From contig JADZDV010000425.1 in the NCBI GenBank assembly GCA_020850915.1, positions 1 through 9,300 on the forward strand: a stretch of 9,300 nucleotides of DNA, in the 5' to 3' direction. Origin of the DNA: Chloroflexota bacterium. GTDB taxonomy: Bacteria > Chloroflexota > UBA6077 > JADZDV01. The position numbers and the translations under genes are program-made. Shown in pieces: positions 1 through 6,754 of the stretch; position 1 is the first letter of the stretch; every line of letters starts with the position of its first letter. Below the pieces are notes generated by a model. It did not search any database. It was given only the letters and a program-made list of their open reading frames with translations, and was not told the DNA's origin.

Positions 1-1020
1 GCGTACTCGGACTTTCCGCGCCTCTCCTACTTCCTCGCGCGGGACGGCTTCATGCCCCGCCAGTTCACCTTTCGTGGCGATCGGCTGGCGTACAGCACGG
101 GGATCATGACGCTGGGTGGCTGCTCGATCCTGGTGCTGTGGCTGTTCGGCGGCAGCATCAGCGCGCTCATCCCGCTGTATGCCTTTGGCGTGTTCTCGGC
201 CTTCACGCTGTCGCAGAGCGGCATGGTCGTGCGCTGGTGGAAGCGCCGCGAGCCGACGTGGCAGACCAGTATCGTGTTCAACGCGGTTGGCGCCACGGCT
301 ACGCTCCTGGTCCTGCTGGTCGTCGCAGCCACCAAGCTCCTCGACGGGGCGTGGATCGCCGTGGTGGTGCTGCCGCTGCAGATCGCCATCTTCACGATGG
401 TCTCTCACCACTACCAGCGCACGGCAGTGGAGCTGGCGCCCGAGACGCCGATAGACCAGGCGCAGATCACTCACCACATCATCTTGCCGATCAGTCGCCT
501 GAATCAGATCACGCTCCAGACCCTGGCGTACGCCCAATCGATCGCGCGCGATCCGCAGGACAGCGTGGTGGCAGTCCACATCTCGGACGATCCAGAGAGC
601 GGAGCCGCGGTGGTCGCGGAGTGGGAGGCCTGGAGTCCGGGCGTCCCGCTCGTGCAGATCGAATCACCCTATCGCTCGCTGATCGGCCCGTTGCTCGCCT
701 TCGTCGATTCAGAGCGACGGCGCAACCCGGGCGCAACGGTCACCGTGATCCTCCCGGAGTTCGTGCCGCGCCACTGGTGGGAGCACCTGCTGCACAACCA
801 GACCGCCTTGCGAGTGAAGGGCGCGCTGCTGTTCCGTCCCGGCGTGGTTGTCACCAGCGTGCCCTACCACATGAGATCGGCGAGGGACCGAGTCGAAGAC
901 GAGCTGAGCGAACAATCGGCGCTGGATGGGCGGAGCCGGCAGGGACCCGCGGCTGCCGGAATTCGCCGTCGCCGCATCGTGCAAAGCGGCCAGCGGAGAA
1001 GTTGGGAGGAGCCTCGCTGA
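1..1020 (+). CDS. APC-superfamily amino acid/cation permease, C-terminal half (5' truncated by window)
   Basis: The reading frame is open from base 1 to the TGA at 1018-1020 (339 residues visible), so the start lies upstream; the ATG at 52 is internal. The fragment opens with an APC-type cytoplasmic loop (DFPRLSYFLARDGFMPRQF, residues 4-22). About four hydrophobic segments follow, near residues 34-52, 56-76, 92-112 and 116-135, matching the last helices of a 12-helix transporter. A soluble tail of about 200 residues comes next. From about residue 157 (HHIILPISRLNQ) it has alternating strands and helices that resemble a universal-stress-like domain, as seen in YdaO-type APC proteins. The final 35 residues are Arg-rich and probably disordered. 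It likely imports an amino acid or related small molecule at the inner membrane; the substrate is not readable. It converges with the hpaB-like gene, 46 bp between stops. KUP-type potassium transport is the main alternative; the family call is fairly secure, the substrate is not. Confidence 0.8.
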   Translation, partial: AYSDFPRLSYFLARDGFMPRQFTFRGDRLAYSTGIMTLGGCSILVLWLFGGSISALIPLYAFGVFSAFTLSQSGMVVRWWKRREPTWQTSIVFNAVGATATLLVLLVVAATKLLDGAWIAVVVLPLQIAIFTMVSHHYQRTAVELAPETPIDQAQITHHIILPISRLNQITLQTLAYAQSIARDPQDSVVAVHISDDPESGAAVVAEWEAWSPGVPLVQIESPYRSLIGPLLAFVDSERRRNPGATVTVILPEFVPRHWWEHLLHNQTALRVKGALLFRPGVVVTSVPYHMRSARDRVEDELSEQSALDGRSRQGPAAAGIRRRRIVQSGQRRSWEEPR

Positions 1021-1066
1021 CCGTTGCTGTCGCCGCCGCGGTGCGGGAGCGACGAGCGAAGCCGAC

Positions 1067-2506
1067 TCAATCGGTGCTGTGCAGCAGACGCTCCGCCAGG
1101 CTGACGGCACGACTCCTGTCATAGCTCAAGTAGCGGCCCGCCAGGTTTCGGAACGGGTCGCCAGCGAAGAAGCGCTCGTAGAGCACCTGTCGCCCGCCGA
1201 ACGCGGAGCAGGCAACGTCCCACGCCAGGCGGAACAGACGTACGCGCGCCTCGCCGCCCAGGGTGGCCGACTGCAGATAGCGGCTGGCATCGTCGCCGAT
1301 CTCAGAGCCGAAGGTCCGCTCGCTCGGGATCGACATAAGGCCGCTCGCGCCGAGGAGCTGGAGGATTTCGACCAGTCTTGGATAGACCGTCGGGAAGTAG
1401 CCGCGAGCGGTCCAGAGCGTGTCTGGCCGGGGGACGTAGACCCCGTTCTCGTCCGGCTGGGCGTCCGCCTCGGCGGCGCGGATGAATGCGCGAGTCGTTT
1501 CGATGGCGTTCACGATCTCGCCGAGCATCGCCTGCACGTGGGTGTACCCGGCCGTGTTGATCGTCTCGCTGAGGAGCGAGGCGATGCCCAGCACCAGCTC
1601 CGCTTTGACCAGGTTCTTGACCAGGAACTGGTGGATGGCGTGGGTGAAGGCGGTCGTCTGGCGGAACAACCCGGCGCACAGCTCCGCGTCGCGGTGGATG
1701 AAGACGCGATCCCAGGTGACCAGCACGTCGTCCAGGACGACCACCGCGTCCATCTCTTCAAAGCGTGAGCCAAGCGGGTGGTCAAAGGCTGACCGCCCGA
1801 GATCGAAGCTTTCGCGGCAGATGAGCTTCAAGCCGGGAGCGGCGATTTGCACCGCGAAGGCGATCGCCTCGGCGCTGGAGGAGCCGTGGTAGGTCTTTGA
1901 CGGCGACGGCAGGATCAGCAGCTCATCGGCGAATGGGCCGAGTGTCGCCAGCGATCGTCCGCCTCGGACCACGATGCCGTCGCTCGATTCGTCCACGATC
2001 CGCACGCCGGCCGCGTCGGGCGATGGCGCGGCGCCCCGATCGCGCTGTGGCGAGCTGAAGGCGTGGGTGAGGCAGAGATCCTGCTCGCGGCAGCGCTCAT
2101 AGTACGCGACGACGCGCGCACCGAACTCCTCACCGCCCTGGGCGAAGAAGCCGCGAGCCGCGGCGCAGCCCATGAGCAGGGAGTTGAGGTAGTCCGGGGA
2201 GCGGCCGATCATTCCGCCACTGTGCTCCGCCCAGACACGGAACATCTCTCGTCGCGCCACGAGATCGGCGACACTCCGGGGCTGGACGAACGACAGGCCG
2301 ACTCGCTCGCCGCTGGACGGCGAGCGGTAGGTCATGGCGTCAAGCAGGTCGGGTTGGAGCTGCAGGTCGTACAGCGCGGCGATGGCGTGCGCGCCGCTGC
2401 CAACGGTGGCGTCGGTCGTCACGTCCGCGACGCGGCGTCCGTCGATCCAGACCTCGCGACCGTCTCGTAAACCGTTCAAGTAGGCTGCGCCGCCCCGTGC
2501 CACCAC
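1067..2506 (-). CDS. HpaB-family FADH2-dependent monooxygenase (4-hydroxyphenylacetate 3-monooxygenase-like oxygenase component)
   Basis: This 479-residue protein has the usual length of HpaB oxygenases. The N-terminus RGGAAYLNGLRDGREVWIDG (residues 4-23) is the HpaB signature. GRSPDYLN (101-108) and LTHAF (146-150) fit the substrate and flavin pocket; Arg102, Tyr106 and His148 appear to match the Arg/Tyr/His trio of the Thermus enzyme. ATLGPFADELLILP (187-200) is also family-typical. Such enzymes hydroxylate phenols using FADH2 supplied by a separate reductase; none is encoded in this window. The related 4-hydroxybutyryl-CoA dehydratases need iron-sulfur cysteines; no CxxxC is present near residues 99-103, so a dehydratase role is unlikely. 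The start is GTG, chosen because GGAG (2514-2517) lies 7 nt upstream. It is the last gene of a three-gene operon, 24 bp after the alcohol dehydrogenase. The family is secure; the phenolic substrate is unknown, and a chlorophenol or pyrrole-carboxylate hydroxylase is equally possible. Confidence 0.88.
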   Translation of the reverse strand: MVARGGAAYLNGLRDGREVWIDGRRVADVTTDATVGSGAHAIAALYDLQLQPDLLDAMTYRSPSSGERVGLSFVQPRSVADLVARREMFRVWAEHSGGMIGRSPDYLNSLLMGCAAARGFFAQGGEEFGARVVAYYERCREQDLCLTHAFSSPQRDRGAAPSPDAAGVRIVDESSDGIVVRGGRSLATLGPFADELLILPSPSKTYHGSSSAEAIAFAVQIAAPGLKLICRESFDLGRSAFDHPLGSRFEEMDAVVVLDDVLVTWDRVFIHRDAELCAGLFRQTTAFTHAIHQFLVKNLVKAELVLGIASLLSETINTAGYTHVQAMLGEIVNAIETTRAFIRAAEADAQPDENGVYVPRPDTLWTARGYFPTVYPRLVEILQLLGASGLMSIPSERTFGSEIGDDASRYLQSATLGGEARVRLFRLAWDVACSAFGGRQVLYERFFAGDPFRNLAGRYLSYDRSRAVSLAERLLHSTD

Positions 2507-2530
2507 TCGATCGCTCCAGGAGCCGCCAGG

Positions 2531-3565
2531 TCAGCTCTTGACCAGAACGCGCGCGACGTCCTGGGGATGGCTCTCGAAGTACTCGAACGCCTCGGCGACC
2601 GCCTCCAGGGGGAACGTACGGCTGACCAGGCCGGTCACGTCGATCTTCCCGCTGGAGGCGAGGTCGACGGCGAGCGGGTAGTCGCGAGCGCGCAGGGCGC
2701 GGCTGCCGATGATCGACAGCTCCTTCATGTAGAGCGGGAAGGCCGTCACCGGTGGCAGTGGACGGGTGCCGATGCCGTAGGAGAGGATGGTCCCGCCCGG
2801 CCGGGCAAGCTGCATCGCCATGACCAGCAGCTCAGGGCTGCCGGACGACTCGATGACGACGTCCGCGCCACGGCCGCTGGTGATACGGTTGACCGCGGCC
2901 GCGGCGTCTTCGTCGAGCGTGCTGACGACGTGTGTGGCGCCGCGCGCGCGGGCAAGCTCCAGCTTCCAGACCGTGCGTGAGATGCCGATGATAGGATCGG
3001 CCCCGGACAGATGGGCGAGCTGCACGTGCAGGTTGCCGCTGGTGCCGCATCCCAGCACGACAACGGACATGTTGGGTCCGATCCTGACCCGCTCCTGCGC
3101 GTGCAGCACGGTTGCGAGCGTCTCGACAATCGTGCCGTCTTCGAGCGGAATGTTGTCCGGGAGTCTGAATGCCTTGCGCTGATCGAGCGCCTGGTGCTCT
3201 GCCAGAGAGCCCTCGAATTCGCGGCCGTGCACACCGGCCTTGCGGCAGCAGTTGTCCAGCCCGATGAGACAGAGGTCGCAGGCGCCGCACGTGGCGATCG
3301 GGTTCAGGATCACCCGGTCGCCGGGCGCGAGGTCGACGACGTCCGGACCGACGGATTCCACGACGCCGGTGCCCTCGTGGCCGAGCACCATCGGGAAGCG
3401 CAGGTTCGGGACGAGCCCGTTGTACATGTCCAGGTCGCTGTGGCAGAGCGCCGTCGCCCTGAAGTTCAGAACGATCTCGCCGGGGCCCGGCCGGGGTCGC
3501 TCTCGCTCGACGACCCGCAGGTCGCGGGGCGACTCGAGCTGTGCGACGCGTGATGACACGGTCAT
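2531..3565 (-). CDS. Zinc-dependent medium-chain alcohol dehydrogenase (MDR family)
   Basis: The 344-residue length is typical for the family. Catalytic zinc ligands are visible: Cys41 (ALCHSD), His63-Glu64 (GHEGTG) and Glu148. The structural zinc site is complete, with Cys93, Cys96, Cys99 and Cys107 spaced C-x2-C-x2-C-x7-C. The Rossmann motif G172-C-G-T-S-G177 follows. After the second strand the sequence is ISR (195-197) where NAD enzymes usually carry Asp, which hints at NADP(H) preference; this is inference. The enzyme interconverts an alcohol and an aldehyde or ketone in the cytoplasm; the substrate is unknown. ATG start with AGGAG at 3575-3579, nine bases upstream; this ribosome site overlaps the TAG stop of the preceding acyl-CoA dehydrogenase, so translation is probably coupled. 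It sits in the middle of the ACAD-1/ADH/HpaB operon. Other MDR activities, such as acryloyl- or enoyl-reductase, are less likely given both intact zinc sites. Confidence 0.92.
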   Translation of the reverse strand: MTVSSRVAQLESPRDLRVVERERPRPGPGEIVLNFRATALCHSDLDMYNGLVPNLRFPMVLGHEGTGVVESVGPDVVDLAPGDRVILNPIATCGACDLCLIGLDNCCRKAGVHGREFEGSLAEHQALDQRKAFRLPDNIPLEDGTIVETLATVLHAQERVRIGPNMSVVVLGCGTSGNLHVQLAHLSGADPIIGISRTVWKLELARARGATHVVSTLDEDAAAAVNRITSGRGADVVIESSGSPELLVMAMQLARPGGTILSYGIGTRPLPPVTAFPLYMKELSIIGSRALRARDYPLAVDLASSGKIDVTGLVSRTFPLEAVAEAFEYFESHPQDVARVLVKS

Positions 3566-3577
3566 GCGCTGCTTCTC

Positions 3578-4771
3578 CTACGCGCCCAGCTTGATGCGCC
3601 GCGCAACGCGCAGGCGGTGCACCTGGTTGGTACCGTCAGAGTGGAGCATGGTCGAGGCGTCGCGGAGGTACTTCTCGATCGGCAGGTTCTTCATGATGCC
3701 CGAGCCGCCGTGGATCTCCATCGCCATGCGGGAGACGTCAAAGGCCGCTTCCGAGGCGTAGACCTTGGACATGCTCGGCAGGCGGAAGTCGAATGGCTCC
3801 ATGTTGTCGGCCGCCCAGGCGGCTTTCCAGGTGAGCAGACGGGCGGTCTCGATCCTGGTGGCCATGTCGGCCAGCATCATCCCGATCGCCTGGTGCTCGA
3901 TGATCGGTTTGCCGCCCTGAACGCGCTGCCTCGCGTAGCTCGCGGCCGCCTCGTACGCCGCGCGGCCAATGCCCAGGCACAGCGCCGCCGCCTCGGCGTT
4001 ACCGCCGCGCATGAAGCGCTGGAGCGCGGGGAAGTAGGCGCCCTCCTCCAGCACGCGGTTGCCGACCGGCAGCACGACGTTCTCGCAGAGCAGATCGGCG
4101 TTGAGGATCAGGTGCTGGCCCGTCTTCTCCCAGATCGTCCCTATCGAGAAGCCGGGCGTGTCGCGCGGGACGATGAAGGCGGACAGGCCGCCTTCGGAGT
4201 AGCGTTTCTGGCGGTCGGTGCGAGCCAGGATCAGGTAGAGCCTGGCAACCGGGCCGAGCGAGATGAACGTCTTGTGCGCGTTGAGGAGATACGTATCGCC
4301 GCGACGCTCCGCGAAAGCCTGGGCGCCGGCGCCGGGCTCGTCATACGGTAGCCAGGTGTCCGACCCGGCCTGGGGCTCGGTACCGCCGATGGCCAGCAGC
4401 GCGCGGTGATCGCTCAGTAGCGGGATCAGAAACGTGTCGCGCTGCTCGGAGGTGAAGAAGCGGAACATCTGGTGGAAGAGACGCGAGGCCTGGTCGAAGA
4501 TCGTCGCGACGCCGAGATCTGCCGCGGCGAACTCTTCGTTCATCAGGCACTCGTCAAAGGTGTTGGCGCCGCCGCCGCCGAACTCGCGCGGGACCGCCAG
4601 TGTCCGAAAGCCCAGCTTCGAGCCCTTTTCGAGGAGATCCCACGGAAAGCGCTCCCACGGGTCCGGGATGGACTCGCGGGCTTTGGAGATCGGCTTGATC
4701 TCCTGTTCAGCGAATTCCCGCGCGGCGAGCTGCAGCGCCTGTTGTTCTTCGGTCAGCGTGAAGTCAATCAT
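3578..4771 (-). CDS. Acyl-CoA dehydrogenase (ACAD-1), Asp at the usual catalytic Glu position
   Basis: This is a full-length 397-residue flavoprotein of the acyl-CoA dehydrogenase family, which introduces a 2,3-double bond into an acyl-CoA and passes electrons to ETF. The N-terminal helical domain begins FTLTEEQQALQ. The substrate/FAD motif TEPQAGSD is at 131-138. The C-terminal helical domain carries RQRVQGGKPIIEHQAI (281-296) and EIHGGSGIM (352-360), where the usual first residue is Gln. The catalytic loop reads RDASTMLHSDGTNQ (370-383), so Asp379 stands where most members have Glu (YEGT). At the alternative base position used by isovaleryl-CoA dehydrogenase, my alignment by eye gives Gly. 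Activity may therefore depend on Asp379 or be altered. ATG start with a GGGAG/GAGAGG purine run at 4774-4781. It is the first gene of the operon and sits behind the promoter at 4840-4868. It is closely similar in motifs to ACAD-2 at 7124-8254. The acyl substrate is unknown. Confidence 0.92.
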   Translation of the reverse strand: MIDFTLTEEQQALQLAAREFAEQEIKPISKARESIPDPWERFPWDLLEKGSKLGFRTLAVPREFGGGGANTFDECLMNEEFAAADLGVATIFDQASRLFHQMFRFFTSEQRDTFLIPLLSDHRALLAIGGTEPQAGSDTWLPYDEPGAGAQAFAERRGDTYLLNAHKTFISLGPVARLYLILARTDRQKRYSEGGLSAFIVPRDTPGFSIGTIWEKTGQHLILNADLLCENVVLPVGNRVLEEGAYFPALQRFMRGGNAEAAALCLGIGRAAYEAAASYARQRVQGGKPIIEHQAIGMMLADMATRIETARLLTWKAAWAADNMEPFDFRLPSMSKVYASEAAFDVSRMAMEIHGGSGIMKNLPIEKYLRDASTMLHSDGTNQVHRLRVARRIKLGA

Positions 4772-4839
4772 GGCCTCTCCCGTTGCCCTCGCGTGCAGCC
4801 CTGCCCGAGCCGGCCGCGGGGTGGCACGTGGCTGGCCCA

Positions 4840-4868
4840 GTAATAGCAGAGCACGGCGGCTATGACAA
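4840..4868 (-). promoter_or_regulatory. Sigma70-like promoter for the ACAD-1/ADH/HpaB operon
   Basis: On the minus strand, TTGTCA (4863-4868, five of six to the -35 consensus) is followed after exactly 17 bp by TATTAC (4840-4845, four of six to the -10 consensus). Transcription would begin near 4833 and leave a leader of roughly 60 nt before the ATG at 4771. It is an AT-rich patch in an otherwise GC-rich stretch. The -35 element begins 5 bp beyond the hairpin at 4874-4904. The assignment rests on hexamer match, spacing and position only. Confidence 0.55.
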
Positions 4869-4873
4869 ACGCG

Positions 4874-4904
4874 GAGCGGCCTGGCGACAGTTGCCAGGCC
4901 GCTC
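4874..4904 (-). terminator. Perfect 12-bp inverted repeat, probable terminator of the substrate-binding protein gene
   Basis: GAGCGGCCTGGC (4874-4885) and its exact reverse complement (4893-4904) flank a 7-nt loop, GACAGTT. It lies 29 bp past the stop codon of the substrate-binding protein, where a Rho-independent terminator would be expected. On the minus strand the stem is followed by CGCGTTTGTC, so the T-tract is short and interrupted; termination may be partial or need another factor. Because it abuts the -35 box of the next operon, an operator role is an alternative. Confidence 0.65.
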
Positions 4905-4933
4905 TCGGTCCATCAGGTCGCGGAGGCTGTGCG

Positions 4934-6754
4934 TCAGGTCGTGATGTACTCCAGGTTGGTCTCGATATTGCAGGAGGTCAGCGTCGGCCAGTTGCCGACC
5001 TTCTTGCTGACGGCCCAGCTAGCGGTCTTGGCACCAAGCATGATCCCGTGAAAGCCGTCGTAGAGTCGCTGACCGAGGGCAACTTCGAGGGCGGCGCGCT
5101 TCTGGGGGTCGAGCTCGTCCGAGGCCCGCAGCAGCTCCTCGTCAAACGGTCCGTCGGCCAGGTTGCCAAACGTCCCCTTGGTCCAGATCGTCCGCTGCCA
5201 GCTCAGGACCGGGTCGTCGTTCCCCGTGGGCGGGGAGTAGGCCCATGACGACGGTCCGGTCTTGCGGGCGCGGACCTTACCCAGCATCGTGCCCCACTCC
5301 TCGTTGGCCCGCCGGATCTTCAGGCCGAGCTTCTCGAGGTCCAGCGCGACCGCCTCGGTGAGGTCCTGGCCGTCGATGTTCTGGTTGGTCAAGGTCATCT
5401 TCATCTCGAAGCCATTGGGGTAGCCCGCCTCGGCGAGCAACTGCTTGGCCTTCGCGAGATCGTACGCTGGCACTTTCCAGTCCGTCTTGTAGCCGGGGTT
5501 GTAGGGATAGAACCAGTAGGAGTAGGGGGTGTCCGCGGAGCCGTAGCCGCCCCAGACGCCGTCGATGATCGCCTTCTTGTTGACCCCCGTGTTCATCGCC
5601 AGACGGACCTTGCGAGCATTGTCCAGGCTCTTAGGGTCTTTCGGATCGCCGACCCACGGGCACGTGGGGCAGAAGTCATCTTTGTCAGCGGCGGTCTGAC
5701 CGGAGAGCACGATCCAGTTGAACGAGGCGTTGGGCGTCTGCTGGAGGCGGAACCCGGCGCTCTTGGCCTGGGACAGGAAGTCGCCTGAGACGCTGACCAC
5801 GTCCACCTCGCCCGCTCGGAGCGCCGCCAACTGGGCGGCCCGGTCGGGCAGGCGGCGGATGGTGACTTCTTTGAAGCCCGGCTTCAGCCGCCAGTGGCTC
5901 GGCTGGGCCGCGTAGCGGTGGAAGTCGCCCTGCTTGCTCTCGACGTGCCGGTAGGGGCCGGTGCCGATCGGGCTCAGAGCAGCTTTCTCTTCGCCAACCG
6001 ACTCAACGTGCTTGCGCGAGGTGATGTTCTGATAGTGGGTCGTCTGGGCGAAATGCGAGGCGGTCTCCCAGGTGGGTGCCTTGAACCGCAGGACGACGGT
6101 GTACTTGTCCGGCGTCTCGACGCGCTCCAGCATCTGGCGGAAGTAGGGGGCCGAGCCGCCCTGGACGTCAGGCCTGAGGTGCTGCTCGACGGTGAACTTC
6201 ACGTCGTCCGAGGTCATCTCGCCCCAATCGCCGTGGAACATGACGCCCTGGCGCAGTTTGAAGGTCCAGGTCTTGTAGTCGGCCGAATGGCCCCACTCGG
6301 TCGCCAGACCAGGCTGGTGCGCGAACGTCTTGGGGTCGCGCAGGATGAGTGAATCGAACATCAGGTCCCAGATAGGCTTGTCGCCAATCGAAGAACGCCA
6401 GGCCCACGGGGTCTCGAGGCCGAAGGTCGCCATGGCGATGACGAGGCGGTCGCCCTGGCTGGTCCCCTGCGCTGGCGCGGCCTGCGCCGCGGGAGATGCC
6501 GCGGCCGCGGCTGGTGTGGCGGCCGCGGCTGGCTTCGCCGCGTCCGCCGGTTTCGCCGGCTCGGCTGGCTTGGCCGGCTCAACTGGCCTGGCTGGCTCGG
6601 CCGGCTTGGCCGGGGCTGGCGGCGCGCTCGGCGAGCACGCTGCCAGCAGCGGGGTGCCTGCCAGGGCGGCGCCAGCCAGCAAGCCGCGGCGGAGCAGGGT
6701 CCGCCGGCTGAAGCCCACGCGATCGTGCGTGAGGATGTCGTCGCGACCTGTCAC
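4934..6754 (-). CDS. ABC transporter substrate-binding lipoprotein, family 5 (DppA/OppA-like), Tat-type signal
   Basis: This 606-residue extracytoplasmic solute-binding protein captures a ligand for an ABC importer. The N-terminus has a twin-arginine motif (FSRRTLL, 15-21), a hydrophobic stretch and a lipobox LAAC ending at Cys40, so it should be exported folded and lipid-anchored. Residues 41-98 form an Ala/Pro/Lys-rich tether. The binding domain then shows family-5 signatures: GLATEW...TWTFKLRQGVMFHGD (about 149-176), MTSDDVKFTVE (180-190) and SPIGTGPYR (262-270). A CPTC pair sits at 362-365. The start is GTG at 6754, because AGGAGG (6762-6767) stands 7 nt upstream; an upstream in-frame GTG at 6838 has no comparable site and would put 28 Arg-rich residues before it. 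No permease or ATPase gene is in view, so it is an orphan here or uses a distant transporter. Peptides, opines, nickel or sugars are all possible ligands. Confidence 0.92.
   Translation of the reverse strand: MTGRDDILTHDRVGFSRRTLLRRGLLAGAALAGTPLLAACSPSAPPAPAKPAEPARPVEPAKPAEPAKPADAAKPAAAATPAAAAASPAAQAAPAQGTSQGDRLVIAMATFGLETPWAWRSSIGDKPIWDLMFDSLILRDPKTFAHQPGLATEWGHSADYKTWTFKLRQGVMFHGDWGEMTSDDVKFTVEQHLRPDVQGGSAPYFRQMLERVETPDKYTVVLRFKAPTWETASHFAQTTHYQNITSRKHVESVGEEKAALSPIGTGPYRHVESKQGDFHRYAAQPSHWRLKPGFKEVTIRRLPDRAAQLAALRAGEVDVVSVSGDFLSQAKSAGFRLQQTPNASFNWIVLSGQTAADKDDFCPTCPWVGDPKDPKSLDNARKVRLAMNTGVNKKAIIDGVWGGYGSADTPYSYWFYPYNPGYKTDWKVPAYDLAKAKQLLAEAGYPNGFEMKMTLTNQNIDGQDLTEAVALDLEKLGLKIRRANEEWGTMLGKVRARKTGPSSWAYSPPTGNDDPVLSWQRTIWTKGTFGNLADGPFDEELLRASDELDPQKRAALEVALGQRLYDGFHGIMLGAKTASWAVSKKVGNWPTLTSCNIETNLEYITT
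6461..6634 (-). repeat. Low-complexity coding repeat: Ala/Pro/Lys linker of the solute-binding lipoprotein
   Basis: Directly after the lipid-anchored Cys40 the protein runs through about 58 residues made mostly of Ala, Pro, Lys and Glu, with repeated PAEPAK-like units and then Ala-rich runs. At DNA level, two 20-bp copies (6558-6577 and 6594-6613) differ at a single base and lie 36 bp (12 codons) apart, consistent with slippage or duplication in frame. It probably acts as a flexible tether between membrane and binding domain. Confidence 0.75.

Noticed and set aside
1021..1066. Possible bidirectional terminator between convergent genes
   Set aside because: Only short 4-5 bp stems without a T-tract on either strand; not strong enough to call.
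138..1124. Long plus-strand open frame overlapping the permease in another frame
   Set aside because: Arg/Ala/Gly/His-rich, no family motifs, and fully overlaps the in-frame permease with its recognisable membrane segments; a GC-rich shadow frame.
926..1768. Plus-strand open frame of 280 codons opposite the HpaB-like gene
   Set aside because: Composition is that of an antisense shadow and the opposite strand has a clear HpaB protein with correct length and ribosome site.
1067..2506. 4-hydroxybutyryl-CoA dehydratase identity for the HpaB-like gene
   Set aside because: The cysteine ligands of the iron-sulfur cluster required in that branch are not visible at the corresponding positions.
3617..4351. 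Plus-strand open frame of 244 codons opposite ACAD-1
   Set aside because: No recognisable domain; antisense to a well-conserved acyl-CoA dehydrogenase; typical of high-GC DNA.
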